Shown piece after piece: positions 23,048-33,781 of a stretch of DNA of 64,000 nt. Positions within the stretch are counted from its first letter, which is position 1. Each line of letters opens with the position of its first letter. The stretch spans positions 35,298 through 99,297 of the forward strand of contig JAQURM010000009.1 in NCBI GenBank assembly GCA_028715605.1. Direction: 5' to 3'. The DNA is from Desulfovibrionales bacterium (GTDB lineage Bacteria > Desulfobacterota > QYQD01). Position numbers and translations under genes: made by a program. The notes beneath the pieces were generated by a model that saw nothing but the letters and a program-made list of their open reading frames with translations, ran no database searches and was not told where the DNA came from.

Positions 23048-23168
23048 CACCTGAAAATCCCCCTGTATCCCCCTTTTCCAAAGGGGGGATTGATGTGCCC
23101 CCGTTTCCCCCCAAAGGGGAACTTAACGAATGCCCCCCTTTACTAAAGGGGGGGGTGAGGGGGGATTA
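23048..23168. repeat. Dispersed ATCCCCC/GGGGGAT palindromic repeat, copy 2
   Basis: AAAATCCCCCTGTATCCCCC TTTTCC... through ...CCCCCCTTTACTAAAGGGGG and GGGGGGATTA. Lies in the 350-bp gap between the YkgJ-type gene and murI. Apart from the murI promoter, nothing else is seen in the gap. Confidence 0.75.
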
Positions 23169-23235
23169 TTTCCATTGTTCTTTGTTCGCCATGTGACATG
23201 TGTGTTTCATAGGCGAAACTAAGGATGTGATTATT

Positions 23236-23264
23236 TTGACAACAGCGGCGCTATCTCTTATAAT
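23236..23264 (+). promoter_or_regulatory. Consensus sigma-70 promoter of murI
   Basis: TTGACA (23236-23241), 17-bp spacer, TATAAT (23259-23264). The ATG of murI is 63 bp downstream of the -10 box. Confidence 0.8.
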
Positions 23265-23327
23265 AACAGCCTGTTTAAAAGTTTCAGGCAGTTTCGGGCT
23301 GTACAATTACTTTAAAAAGAGAGACTT

Positions 23328-24110
23328 ATGATCGGCATATTTGATTCAGGCATCGGCGGCCTTACCGTAGTCAGGGCCGTTTTTCAGCAACTCCCGGACT
23401 ATGAAATCGTATATTTTGGAGATACGGCCCGAACCCCCTATGGGACAAAAAGCCCGGCCACCATTATCGACTATGCTATCCAGGATACTGAATTTTTGCT
23501 TTCCAGGGGGGCCAAAATTATTGTCGTTGCCTGTAACACCGCCTCCAGTGTAGCCACAGAGGCGCTGCGGGACAGGTTCCCCGGCGTACCCATATTCGAG
23601 GTGGTAACCCCGGCCGTCGTCAAAGTCACACAGGTCACAAAAAATCACAACGTGGGTATCATTGGTACCAGAGCGACCGTCAATAGCAACATCTACGACA
23701 AAAAGATAAAAGACCTATATCCGGACATTAAGGTGTTCTCTAATGCCTGCCCGCTCCTCGTGCCTCTAGTGGAAGAAGGATGGCTTAAGCGCCGTGAGAC
23801 CAAGATGATCTTAAAAAAATACCTTTACCCGCTGAAAAGAAAACAGATCGACACCCTGGTGCTGGGCTGCACCCATTACCCCCTGCTTAAAGATATTATT
23901 CAGGTGAAAATGGGTAAACGGGTTAAGATTGTGGACTCATCAGCGGAGCTGGCCGGTTATATTAAAAACTACCTGGCCGGGCACCCGGAAATTGAGGTTA
24001 TACTCAAACGAGGCAACAATAACCAATTTTATGTCTCAGACCTTACGCCTACCTTTGCAGAGATTGCAAAAAAAATCCTGGGTAGGCCTATACACCTTTT
24101 GCTGGCATAG
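23328..24110 (+). CDS. murI: Glutamate racemase
   Basis: 260 residues. Interconverts L- and D-glutamate, supplying D-Glu for peptidoglycan. IGIFDSGIGGLTVVRA and GDTARTPYGTKS at the N-terminus; the two catalytic cysteines are in VVACNTASS (about residue 66-74) and LVLGCTHYPLL (about residue 182-192). Length is normal. Own near-perfect promoter upstream; followed by two small genes on the same strand. Confidence 0.95.
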   Translation: MIGIFDSGIGGLTVVRAVFQQLPDYEIVYFGDTARTPYGTKSPATIIDYAIQDTEFLLSRGAKIIVVACNTASSVATEALRDRFPGVPIFEVVTPAVVKVTQVTKNHNVGIIGTRATVNSNIYDKKIKDLYPDIKVFSNACPLLVPLVEEGWLKRRETKMILKKYLYPLKRKQIDTLVLGCTHYPLLKDIIQVKMGKRVKIVDSSAELAGYIKNYLAGHPEIEVILKRGNNNQFYVSDLTPTFAEIAKKILGRPIHLLLA

Positions 24111-24139
24111 ACCCGGCCGGCAAAAAGGAGGAAAGCATA

Positions 24140-24409
24140 ATGAATATCTGCAAAAAAGTTTTTTTGATTTTAACGATGACCCTATTACTTACTTCATGCG
24201 CCTGGCTGACCCCAAAGGCGTCAGTACCAAGGCCCGAGCCGCTCCCTGCACTCCCTAAAAGGCCTCCGGTTAATTTTCGTATTGAAGGAACTACCGCCTA
24301 TGTCAGCGTAGATGAGATGAAGGCCCTAATGGAATATGTGCTGGACTTAGAAGAGAGAAACAAGGCGGCGGACCGGGAATTAAGAAAGATCCGCGAGGCG
24401 TTGCAATAA
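24140..24409 (+). CDS. Small lipoprotein, unknown function
   Basis: 89 residues. Signal peptide MNICKKVFLILTMTLLLTSC with a lipobox (LTSC, Cys20), then a Pro-rich linker (KASVPRPEPLPALPKRPP) and a C-terminal charged helix (DEMKALMEYVLDLEERNKAADRELRKI) that may form a coiled coil. AAGGAGG lies 9 nt upstream. Ends 2 nt before the next gene. Family not recognised; the layout resembles small periplasm-facing lipoprotein anchors. Confidence 0.75.
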   Translation: MNICKKVFLILTMTLLLTSCAWLTPKASVPRPEPLPALPKRPPVNFRIEGTTAYVSVDEMKALMEYVLDLEERNKAADRELRKIREALQ

Positions 24410-24411
24410 CA

Positions 24412-24630
24412 ATGTCTCTACAAAAAGATACCGCGAAAAAAAATAGTAACGCACGCCGGGGGAAAAGACATTATATCTGTCATGCCTGCGGGAAAGAACT
24501 CCCCTTCTGCTGGACATGCCGGTGTGGGTTCCAGATTTGCCCGGCCTGTATGGAAGAAAACATGTGGGGACTGTCCGGTAATGCGGTTACCTGGATATGT
24601 CCGGATTGCGGAGAGATGTGTGTATTCTAG
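24412..24630 (+). CDS. Small zinc-ribbon protein, unknown function
   Basis: 72 residues. A basic N-terminus (KKNSNARRGKRH) precedes four CxxC knuckles: CHAC, CWTC plus CGFQICPAC, and CPDC near the C-terminus. Enough cysteines for two zinc sites. Two bases after the lipoprotein gene, so co-transcribed. No assigned family. Confidence 0.7.
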   Translation: MSLQKDTAKKNSNARRGKRHYICHACGKELPFCWTCRCGFQICPACMEENMWGLSGNAVTWICPDCGEMCVF

Positions 24631-24666
24631 AGGGAATACGGACCGATCTGTTTTGACACGAGAGAG

Positions 24667-24939
24667 TTAATAACGTATATCAAATCTATCAGATTCCCCT
24701 TTATAATCCTCCCAGTTTACATCGACCTTATTCACTACTGCATGTGGCGGTCCCTGATGGCACCATTTCAGCATCTTCTCAACAGTCGGTTCATCTCCCT
24801 CGAAGACCGCCTCCACCTGCCCGTCATGCCTGTTTTTTACCCAACCCTTGAGTCCGAGGCGGGTGGCCTCCTCTTGCGTGGAGTACCGGAAAAAGACCCC
24901 CTGCACACGACCATTAATTATAACATGCGCTCTTACCAT
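24667..24939 (-). CDS. acyP: Acylphosphatase
   Basis: 90 residues. Hydrolyses carboxyl-phosphate bonds of acyl phosphates. Signature GRVQGVFFRYSTQEEA (catalytic Arg in the phosphate loop) and GLKGWVKNRHDGQVEAVFEG (catalytic Asn). Full length. Probably the last gene of the minus-strand group with ligA upstream. Confidence 0.95.
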   Translation of the reverse strand: MVRAHVIINGRVQGVFFRYSTQEEATRLGLKGWVKNRHDGQVEAVFEGDEPTVEKMLKWCHQGPPHAVVNKVDVNWEDYKGESDRFDIRY

Positions 24940-24982
24940 GGCCTACCCCCAAGATGCTGAATTCTGTCTCCTGACTTCTAAC

Positions 24983-27001
<2,019 letters not shown>

Positions 27002-27042
27002 CTACCTAATGAGAACATTCTCGTCAATCTGGTTAAAACAAA

Positions 27043-27717
27043 TCAGGAGGCGTAAGAAATCGGGTCCGGCACACCGGCCAATCTGAACCCTTTGAGGCGC
27101 AAGATACAGGAATCGCATCGTCCGCAGGCCACATCTTCATTCTTATAACAGGACCAGGTCAGATGCAACGGGGCCTTAAGCTCCAAGCCGCGGCGCACCA
27201 CTTCTTCCTTTGAAAGGTCAATCAGCGGGGTCTCAATGCTTATATCTGTCTCGGGCCGCGTACCCAGCCTTATGAGATTATTATAGGCATCGAAATAGCC
27301 CTTTCGGCAATCCGGGTAACCGGAACTGTCCACCTCAGTGGCCCCGATGAAAACCTTCCTGGCGCCGATTACTTCAGCCCAGGATACGGCAATGGCGACG
27401 AGATGCGTATTTCGGAAGGGGACATACGTGGTTGGAATCTCTCCGCTTTGGATACGGCCGGCCTCAGGGACAGGAATGTTCCGGTCAGTAAGGCTTGAAC
27501 CGCCTATCTGAAGGAGATAGCCGATATCGACGATCAGCCGCCTCGAAACGTCATAATTATCAGCAATAGCGTAAAAGGCGGTAAGCTCCCGCCCTTCCGT
27601 GCGCTGGCCGTAATTCACATGTAAAAAGGCGACCTCATATTGATGGGCAGCGATAGCTGCGGTCACACAGCTATCCAGGCCGCCGCTTACCAAAATAATG
27701 GCCAAGTCTCTTTTCAC
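27043..27717 (-). CDS. queC: 7-cyano-7-deazaguanine synthase
   Basis: 224 residues. Converts CDG to preQ0 with ATP and ammonia, in queuosine synthesis. PP-loop VSGGLDSCV near the N-terminus; [31 protein letters not shown]; a C-terminal zinc site of four Cys ([19 protein letters not shown]). Separated from queE by a dispersed repeat but on the same strand, so the que set is slightly scattered. Confidence 0.95.
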   Translation of the reverse strand: MKRDLAIILVSGGLDSCVTAAIAAHQYEVAFLHVNYGQRTEGRELTAFYAIADNYDVSRRLIVDIGYLLQIGGSSLTDRNIPVPEAGRIQSGEIPTTYVPFRNTHLVAIAVSWAEVIGARKVFIGATEVDSSGYPDCRKGYFDAYNNLIRLGTRPETDISIETPLIDLSKEEVVRRGLELKAPLHLTWSCYKNEDVACGRCDSCILRLKGFRLAGVPDPISYAS

Positions 27718-27830
27718 CTGAAAATCCCCCTGTATCCCCCTTTTCCAAAGGGGGAATGTAAGGGCTTCCCTTTTTCAAAGGGGGACTTGACGGATGCTCT
27801 CTTTACCAAAGGGGGGATTGTTTTCATTGT
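27718..27830. repeat. Dispersed ATCCCCC/GGGGGAT palindromic repeat, copy 3
   Basis: AAAATCCCCCTGTATCCCCC TTTTCC..., GGGGGAATG, CCCTTTTTCAAAGGGGGA, ACCAAAGGGGGGATTG. Inserted between queE and queC. Confidence 0.75.
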
Positions 27831-27862
27831 TCTTTGTGTCTCTTTGAGGCATGAGTGTTTCA

Positions 27863-28504
27863 TTACACCATCCGCTCCCGGTCCGGCCAGAGATACTTAT
27901 GCAATTGTATCTGCATCCTGGCCGCCAGCCGGTCAGCCAACATCCACTCGGCCAGGGTTTTGGCATCCATCTTTTGCCAGCCCGGCGACAGGACAGCCTG
28001 GGTATAGACCGGGATATGATGCCTGGACATCTTTTCCCTTGCCCATTCGTAGTCACTGCGATCCTGAATAACGAACTTGACCTGATCTTTTAGGTCGAGA
28101 TAACGCATATTATTAAAGTCCATGTAGGCGGACATCCCGCTGGACGGGCATTTAAGATCCATGATTTTTACTACCCCTTGCGGCACATCTCTTAAAGAGC
28201 GGCTTCCGTTGGTCTCCAGAAGAACGACATAATTCCTATCTGCCAGGGCGTTGAGAAGCAGTACGGTCTCCGTCTGTAAAAGCGGCTCACCGCCTGTGAC
28301 CTCAACTATTTTAGACCCGCAAGCCTCCACCTGGCGCAGTATATCTTCCTTACTTAAAATGCGGCCTTCGGTGTAGGCATAGGTGGTATCACAATAACTG
28401 CATCTCAGATTGCAACCACTAAGGCGTATAAAAAAACACGGCCAGCCGGCAAAGGTAGATTCTCCCTGGATGCTGTAAAACGTCTCGCATACGGTCAGGG
28501 GCAA
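27863..28504 (-). CDS. queE: 7-carboxy-7-deazaguanine synthase (radical SAM)
   Basis: 213 residues from TTG 28504. Radical SAM ring contraction of CPH4 to CDG in queuosine synthesis. Cluster motif CNLRCSYCDT (C-x3-C-x2-C), preceded by YSIQGESTFAGWPCFFIRLS; SAM-binding VEVTGGEPLLQ; LETNGS; DLKCPSSG. The open frame extends into queD to 28546, but the family normally begins close to the KLPLTVCETFYSIQGE segment, so a TTG at 28504, one base past the queD stop, is likely. Confidence 0.93.
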   Translation of the reverse strand: MPLTVCETFYSIQGESTFAGWPCFFIRLSGCNLRCSYCDTTYAYTEGRILSKEDILRQVEACGSKIVEVTGGEPLLQTETVLLLNALADRNYVVLLETNGSRSLRDVPQGVVKIMDLKCPSSGMSAYMDFNNMRYLDLKDQVKFVIQDRSDYEWAREKMSRHHIPVYTQAVLSPGWQKMDAKTLAEWMLADRLAARMQIQLHKYLWPDRERMV

Positions 28505-28505
28505 T

Positions 28506-28877
28506 TTAATCCTCCAGATAGCTGACGCCCGTCTCCGGTGTTTCACCGACGGTCACCCGATGGAGCCGGCACTGCTTGCCGTCAAAGTATGGCTTCAATC
28601 TCTCATAGATATAGGCGGCAATATTCTCCGATGATGGATTCTTTTCCTTAAAGTAAGGCAGTTCGTTCAGGTCGGTATGGTCTAAATCCGAGAGGACCTC
28701 GGAGAGGGTCTTCTTAATAATTCTGAAATCCACGCCCATACCCATATTATCCAGGGAGGCGCACCTCACAGCAACCTCTATTGACCAATTATGCCCGTGG
28801 TGTTTCTCGCAGTTCCCCGGATAATCCCGCAGGTGGTGGGCGGCTGAAAAGTGGGAACGGATAAATACTTCGTACAT
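28506..28877 (-). CDS. queD: 6-carboxytetrahydropterin synthase
   Basis: 123 residues from ATG 28877 (AGGAGG lies 8 nt upstream; a TTG two codons earlier is less likely). Turns dihydroneopterin triphosphate into CPH4, the first queuosine-specific step. Zinc ligands in HFSAAHHL and HGHNW; catalytic Cys in PGNCEKHHGH; DFRIIKKTL; SSENIAAYIYERL. Upstream of queE in the same operon. Confidence 0.94.
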   Translation of the reverse strand: MYEVFIRSHFSAAHHLRDYPGNCEKHHGHNWSIEVAVRCASLDNMGMGVDFRIIKKTLSEVLSDLDHTDLNELPYFKEKNPSSENIAAYIYERLKPYFDGKQCRLHRVTVGETPETGVSYLED

Positions 28878-28889
28878 GTACAAGACCTC

Positions 28890-29330
28890 CTAATCAAAGC
28901 TGGCCAGAAACATGCCGCTTTTATCATCGAGTTTTCTTCTGGCCTCAAGCCCTTCTATTTCCATAATCAGCGCCTCAATGACCAAAAAGGTGCGGGCATC
29001 GCGCCTGACACAACCGACAACCGCTTCATCCCCTCTGCCTATGGCAGTATGCACATGAATCAAGGGTTCCCGGTCATTCCAGAGTATGCTCCCCAGTCCG
29101 ACGATCTCTCTGGCATCACCGGTAAACTCCTTCCACATAGGCTTAGGCGGAATGTCCGGCCTTTCCGGGCCGGTTACCACCCCGGCCTGCCGCAGCCCCC
29201 CGAGCAGGAAAAACCAGGCCACTCTGATCCCCTTCTCTATGGCGACCTTTTTGATCCCCTCCAGCGGGTCATCTCCGTCACTAAAGTATAAAACAAAGGT
29301 ACGCGCAATCCTGCCTTCTCTGTATTCCAT
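28890..29330 (-). CDS. PCC/PPC-domain (DUF296) protein
   Basis: 146 residues. Matches the plant-and-prokaryote conserved domain: RTFVLYFSDGDDPLEGIKK at the start, VAWFFLLGGLRQAGVV, VGLGSILWNDREPLIHVHTAIG, VVGCVRRDARTFLVIEALIME. The HxH in LIHVHTAIG is a candidate metal site. Bacterial members are small trimeric proteins of unknown role; no AT-hook is present. It lies 12 nt before queD and may be co-transcribed. Confidence 0.82.
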   Translation of the reverse strand: MEYREGRIARTFVLYFSDGDDPLEGIKKVAIEKGIRVAWFFLLGGLRQAGVVTGPERPDIPPKPMWKEFTGDAREIVGLGSILWNDREPLIHVHTAIGRGDEAVVGCVRRDARTFLVIEALIMEIEGLEARRKLDDKSGMFLASFD

Positions 29331-29339
29331 TATAACCCC

Positions 29340-29428
29340 CTTATCAGCCGCCAGTGTTCAGCAACTCATAACTCCTTGCCCTTCTCCTGTCTCCTGACTT
29401 CTGTCTCCTGACTACTGTCTCCTGACTC
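29340..29428. repeat. Degenerate tandem repeat (CTGACTTCTGTCTC units)
   Basis: Units CTGTCTCCTGACTT, CTGTCTCCTGACTA, CTGTCTCCTGACTC follow one another at 29388-29428; the complement type is at 17620-17670. Confidence 0.7.
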
Positions 29429-30166
29429 CTATTCCCTTGCAGTCCCCGACCGCCGTTCCATAAGCCATATCAAGAAAATACTTAATTCATAGAGCACAAG
29501 AAGAGGGCCGGCCATAAGCAACTGATTTACGACGTCCGGCGTAGGAGTAATCAGGGCGGCCAGGATAAATATACCTAAGATAGCATACTTCCGGTTTCGT
29601 CTCAAAAATGATACGGTTACCACGTGCATTCTGGCCAGGAAGCACATCACCACCGGAAACTCAAAAACCAGACCAAAGGCCAGAAGAAGACGCGTAGCAA
29701 AGGAAAAGTATTCGCCTATGGCAGGCACAGCGCTCAGGTGCTCGGAATTGTAGCCCAAGAAAAATTTAAAAGCCACCGGAAACACGACAAAGTAGGCAAA
29801 AAGTAGTCCACAGACAAAGAAGAAGGTGGAGGCCAAAACGAATGGTACGGCCATTTTTTTCTCATGCTCATAAAGCCCGGGTTCAATAAAGGTCCAGACT
29901 TGATAAAGAATAACCGGGCCGGCCTCAACCACACCGGCAAAAAAAGCCAGTTTGAGATAAAGAAAAAATGCCTCCGGATAACCGGTAAATATAAGCGCAT
30001 CACCCGGCGGAAGCAGCCTGTAAAGGGGACGGGCCAATAGGTCAAAAATCTCCTGTGAAAAGGCATAGGAAAAGAGAAACCCAATACCTATAGCCATGAA
30101 TGAGATGACCAGACACCTGCGCAATTCTTCCAGATGGCCAGTGAGGGGGAGTTTTTCTGTCTTCAT
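29429..30166 (-). CDS. tatC: Sec-independent protein translocase TatC
   Basis: 245 residues with six hydrophobic segments. Receptor subunit of the twin-arginine translocase. LTGHLEELRRCLVISFMAIG at the N-terminus, FVLASTFFFVCGLLFAYFVV, FGLVFEFPVVMCFLARM, YAILGIFILAALITPTPDVVNQLLMAGPLLVLYELSIF. No tatA or tatB is next to it in this window. Confidence 0.96.
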   Translation of the reverse strand: MKTEKLPLTGHLEELRRCLVISFMAIGIGFLFSYAFSQEIFDLLARPLYRLLPPGDALIFTGYPEAFFLYLKLAFFAGVVEAGPVILYQVWTFIEPGLYEHEKKMAVPFVLASTFFFVCGLLFAYFVVFPVAFKFFLGYNSEHLSAVPAIGEYFSFATRLLLAFGLVFEFPVVMCFLARMHVVTVSFLRRNRKYAILGIFILAALITPTPDVVNQLLMAGPLLVLYELSIFLIWLMERRSGTARE

Positions 30167-30228
30167 TAGCTATTGGGATGTGATGAGCTAATCACAAATG
30201 TGGCAGGGAGACACCTGATATCCAGAAT

Positions 30229-30270
30229 AACAAAAAGTGGTACTTACCTTTTTGTACAGGTAAGTACCAC
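30229..30270 (-). terminator. Intrinsic terminator, minus strand
   Basis: GTGGTACTTACC (30237-30248) pairs perfectly with GGTAAGTACCAC (30259-30270). On the minus strand the stem is followed by TTTTTGTTATT. Closes the transcript of the small membrane protein gene at 30378-30548 before tatC. Confidence 0.8.
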
Positions 30271-30377
30271 AAGAAAACAAGCAGATAGAGAGGATATTAT
30301 ATTCCTCTCCATATCTCAAACTATCTATTAAACTTATTAAGGTGTTAGGATTTAACGACCTGATCCTTTAATTATTA

Positions 30378-30548
30378 CTAGTGATGCGAGCCGCCGCCCT
30401 TTTTGAGGTCTTCGACCGTCTTCAGCACTACGTACGTCAGGGCAACCCCCAGGACCACGATAACGGTATAGGTAATGCCGAAAAATACCCCGTGGCCGGC
30501 ATCCCAGGGAATCCCCCAGGGCAGAAAATTATGCACCGTATGAATCAT
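30378..30548 (-). CDS. 56-aa single-pass membrane protein, unknown function
   Basis: Reads MIHTVHNFLPWGIPWDAG, then a hydrophobic segment (VFFGITYTVIVVLGVALTYVVL) and a polar tail KTVEDLKKGGGSHH. GAGG lies upstream of the ATG, and a strong intrinsic terminator follows the stop. The HNFLPWGIPWDAGHG start and single membrane span look like a conserved small protein and not random sequence. I do not know its family. The overlapping plus-strand frame (30381-30572) has neither a ribosome site nor composition in its favour. Confidence 0.7.
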   Translation of the reverse strand: MIHTVHNFLPWGIPWDAGHGVFFGITYTVIVVLGVALTYVVLKTVEDLKKGGGSHH

Positions 30549-30792
30549 AACCACACCTCACTACGTACTTGATTGTATTTTTTTGTAGCAAAACTCGCCG
30601 GTAAAGTCAATAATAAAGTGCCAGAAATAATTGATAATGTCGGTTGATTGTTGCCAGGATTGACAAAAAGCAGCTAATTCAGGGGAATAAGGGACTATTT
30701 TTCTTGCAGGAAAAAAGAAGTTATGTTAATAAAATAGAGACGTTAGCCCGGTTTCTTGTTCCAGAAAGGACTGACCAAGAGGCAAAGATTAC
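30549..30792. other. Intergenic region before phoH
   Basis: Divergent gap of 244 bp. I see no repeat or RNA gene in it; promoters for both sides must lie here but no box is close enough to consensus to name. Confidence 0.4.
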
Positions 30793-31791
30793 TTGAAAGC
30801 CCATTCTTCATCGCCGGTAGATACATCTACCCTCAAACTGGATTTTAAAGATAATGCCCTGGCCAAAGCGCTATTTGGCGAACAAAACCAGAATCTCAAA
30901 CTGCTGGAGCAGCACTTGGGTGTTCACGCCGGAGTCAAGGGCAACACATTGACTTTAACCGGTCTGTTGCCGGACGTCCAATTGGCCGCGGAGATATGCC
31001 GGCAGTTATATGACCTTCTGCACTCCGGCTATCCCATATACCCGCATGACGCGGAATATGCCATCCGGATTCTGAGCAGCGATCCCTCCGTAAAGTTAAA
31101 AGATATATTCCTCGATACCGTGTATATTACTTCCGGCAAGAGGGTGGTTACTCCCAAAAGTCTTGCCCAGAAAGAATATATCGACGCCATGCGCAAGCAT
31201 GACATTGTCTTCGGCATCGGGCCGGCGGGTACCGGCAAGACCTATCTGGCCATGGCTATGGCCGTCTCCGCATTGGTGAAAGAAGAGGTCTTAAGGATTA
31301 TACTGGCCCGCCCCGCGGTCGAGGCCGGAGAAAGACTTGGCTTTCTTCCCGGTGATCTCTATGAAAAGGTCAATCCCTACCTCAGGCCCCTTTACGATGC
31401 CCTGTACGATATGATGAACTTTGAGAGGGCCACTAAACTTATTCAGCGCGGGGTGATAGAAGTAGCCCCCCTGGCCTTCATGCGCGGAAGGACACTAAAC
31501 GACTCTTTTGTTATATTGGACGAGGCCCAGAACAGCACCTCCGAACAGATGAAAATGTTTCTGACCCGGCTCGGATTTGGGTCCAAGGCCGTAATCACCG
31601 GGGATATAACCCAGATCGACCTTCCGGAAGGCAAACCATCGGGACTGATCGAGGCGCGTAGGATACTGGAGGGCATTCCAGGCATACGTTTTGTGTATTT
31701 CTCTAAAAGAGATGTCATCAGGCACAGACTGGTCCAGGAAATTATCCACGCCTACGAAAAAGTAGATGCCGAAAAAGGGCGTGCACATTAG
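30793..31791 (+). CDS. phoH: PhoH-like ATPase
   Basis: 332 residues, start TTG 30793 (AGAGGCAAAG upstream). RNA-associated P-loop ATPase. N-terminal KH-like part (KLDFKDNALAKALFG...), Walker A GIGPAGTGKTYLAMAMAV (about residue 138), LARPAVEAGERLGFLPGDL, Walker B FVILDEAQNSTSEQMKMFLTRLG, sensor VITGDITQIDLP. Overlaps the following HD-hydrolase gene by 26 bp; that gene overlaps ybeY. The phoH-pgpH-ybeY order is common in bacteria. Confidence 0.95.
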   Translation: MKAHSSSPVDTSTLKLDFKDNALAKALFGEQNQNLKLLEQHLGVHAGVKGNTLTLTGLLPDVQLAAEICRQLYDLLHSGYPIYPHDAEYAIRILSSDPSVKLKDIFLDTVYITSGKRVVTPKSLAQKEYIDAMRKHDIVFGIGPAGTGKTYLAMAMAVSALVKEEVLRIILARPAVEAGERLGFLPGDLYEKVNPYLRPLYDALYDMMNFERATKLIQRGVIEVAPLAFMRGRTLNDSFVILDEAQNSTSEQMKMFLTRLGFGSKAVITGDITQIDLPEGKPSGLIEARRILEGIPGIRFVYFSKRDVIRHRLVQEIIHAYEKVDAEKGRAH

Positions 31792-33781
31792 TCAACTAAC
31801 CCCCATGCCAGGCAAAGAAGAAAAACCGGCCAAGCCCATGTCCATCAGCGGCGCATTGTCAAGGCTGGGCGAAAAGACGCCGCAACTCCTTAGGGATGCG
31901 TCCTTTCAGCGCTGGTTAATGCTGGTCACGCTTAGCCTTTTCATAGCATTTCTTTTATCTCCAAGCTTGTCACAAAAAAATGTCCGGTACAAACCCGGTG
32001 ATGTGGCCGAAGAAGATATAAAGGCTTCCCGCGATTTTTCAGTTGAATACTATCCGCCCCTGGGGGGAAACGGGCCTGAAACGGCTAACCCCGGTCTATC
32101 TCAAGGTACGGCGCAAATCGAAGATCCGCCGGGGCAGACAAACCTTGCCACTAAGTCCACAGAGACAGGCCGAATATCTGCCGGGGCAGAAGCACCCCAG
32201 GATCAGGGACAATCTATAGCAGCGCCGGTTTATCTCCAGATCAAAAAGGGAGAGATAATCGTTCGCGAAGGAGAGCGCATACAGGACGCGCATCTTATCA
32301 AACTAAAGGCCCAGCAAAGCCCTTCCCGGCAGGTGGATACCATCTCTATATTTCTGGGTTCAGCGCTGCTTACTGCCATTATCCTCAAAACGCTTTATAA
32401 TGCCTCACTCAAGCGGGTTAAATCCTTCATAGCCAGCAATAAAAATCTACTTTTCTTCTGTGTGCTCTTGGCTCTCGTGCTTATTGCCGCAAAGATATCT
32501 CTGTTTGTTGTTCGGGCAGTCACTGTCAATATGCCGCAACTGGATCCGAATGTCCTTTTATATGCCCTGCCCGTCGCTTCCGCGGCTATGTTGGTAAGTG
32601 TGTTTTTCACGGCAGACATGGCCATTATATTTTCTCTGCCCGCCTCTATCCTGGCCGCCCTGCTCCTCGCAAACACCCTGGAATTTTTTATCTACTTTCT
32701 GGTAGGCAGCATAATCGCCTCCCGCAACGTCTCCCAGTTCAAGGAACGGGGAAATGTATTGAAGGCCGGCGCCATAGTCGGACTGGTCCAGGTGCTCATG
32801 ATTATTGCTTTTAACCTCTCTACCGGTTCTTTCTTTGCCTTTAAAACCATTGAAGGTATGTTTACCGCCTTTGCGGGGGGCTGCCTTCTGGGGATCATAG
32901 TCATCGGTCTCATCCCCATTGTAGAGATCCTCTTTGGATATACCACAAATTTCAAACTGCTTGAACTGGCCAGCATGGACCATCCGCTCCTGCAAGAACT
33001 GATGGTGCAGGCCCCGGGGACATACCATCACAGCGTGATCGTAGGAAGTATGGTAGAGTCAGCCGCCCGGGCCGTTGGCGCGAACTCATTGCTGGCCAAG
33101 GTCAGCGCCTATTACCACGATATCGGTAAAACAAAAAAACCCGTTTATTTTATTGAAAACCAAATAGGGATGGACAACAAACATGAAAGGCTCGCTCCTT
33201 CTATGAGCAGCCTTATCCTTATCTCCCATGTCAAAGATGGCGTAGAATTGGCCAGAAAACATAAATTAGGCACAGAGATGATCGACATCATCCGGCAACA
33301 CCACGGTACAAGCCTTATTTCTTATTTTTATGAAAAGGCCAGGAGCGCGCAGGATTCAGACCAGTCTGCAGTCCGTATAGAGGATTTTCGCTATCCCGGC
33401 CCCACACCCCAGACCAAGGAGGCCGGGCTGATAATGCTGGCCGACGCGGCTGAGGCTGCCTCCCGGACCCTCAATGATCCTACGCCGGCCAGAATCCAGG
33501 GTATGGTCCAAAAGATCATAAATAATATCTTCGCCGACGGCCAGCTCAATGACTGCGAGCTCACGCTCAAGGATATGCATCAGATAGCAAAGAGCTTTAC
33601 ACGCGTCCTGACGGGTATATTCCATCAGCGCATTGAATATCCGGAAACGACTGCCAGGGGTAACGGAGTAAAAAAAACCAATGCCGATTCTGATCAGCAA
33701 CAAACAAAAGACGATAAGGATCGACCGCCGAAAGATAAGGGAAAAAGCGGAGAAACTTTTAAGAAACTTGGCTCATCCTGA
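31766..33781 (+). CDS. pgpH: 7TM-HD phosphohydrolase (PgpH/YqfF-like, probable c-di-AMP phosphodiesterase)
   Basis: 671 residues. One N-terminal membrane span (WLMLVTLSLFIAFLLSP), an extracytoplasmic part (about 73-190), about seven spans, then an HD domain: GTYHHSVIVGSMVESA, YYHDIGKTKKP, SHVKDGVELARKH, RQHHGTSLISYFY. PgpH-type HD domains hydrolyse cyclic di-AMP. The extracytoplasmic part keeps its borders (YKPGDVAEEDIKASRDF; IKKGEIIVREGERI), but the helical middle normally seen is replaced by about 60 low-complexity residues. The start may be at ATG 31766 or at a later Met (31805). The last 100 bp overlap ybeY. Confidence 0.88.
   Translation: MPKKGVHISQLTPMPGKEEKPAKPMSISGALSRLGEKTPQLLRDASFQRWLMLVTLSLFIAFLLSPSLSQKNVRYKPGDVAEEDIKASRDFSVEYYPPLGGNGPETANPGLSQGTAQIEDPPGQTNLATKSTETGRISAGAEAPQDQGQSIAAPVYLQIKKGEIIVREGERIQDAHLIKLKAQQSPSRQVDTISIFLGSALLTAIILKTLYNASLKRVKSFIASNKNLLFFCVLLALVLIAAKISLFVVRAVTVNMPQLDPNVLLYALPVASAAMLVSVFFTADMAIIFSLPASILAALLLANTLEFFIYFLVGSIIASRNVSQFKERGNVLKAGAIVGLVQVLMIIAFNLSTGSFFAFKTIEGMFTAFAGGCLLGIIVIGLIPIVEILFGYTTNFKLLELASMDHPLLQELMVQAPGTYHHSVIVGSMVESAARAVGANSLLAKVSAYYHDIGKTKKPVYFIENQIGMDNKHERLAPSMSSLILISHVKDGVELARKHKLGTEMIDIIRQHHGTSLISYFYEKARSAQDSDQSAVRIEDFRYPGPTPQTKEAGLIMLADAAEAASRTLNDPTPARIQGMVQKIINNIFADGQLNDCELTLKDMHQIAKSFTRVLTGIFHQRIEYPETTARGNGVKKTNADSDQQQTKDDKDRPPKDKGKSGETFKKLGSS

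Noticed and set aside
30381..30572. 63-residue plus-strand open frame
   Set aside because: Opposite strand has a better gene with ribosome site, membrane span and terminator.
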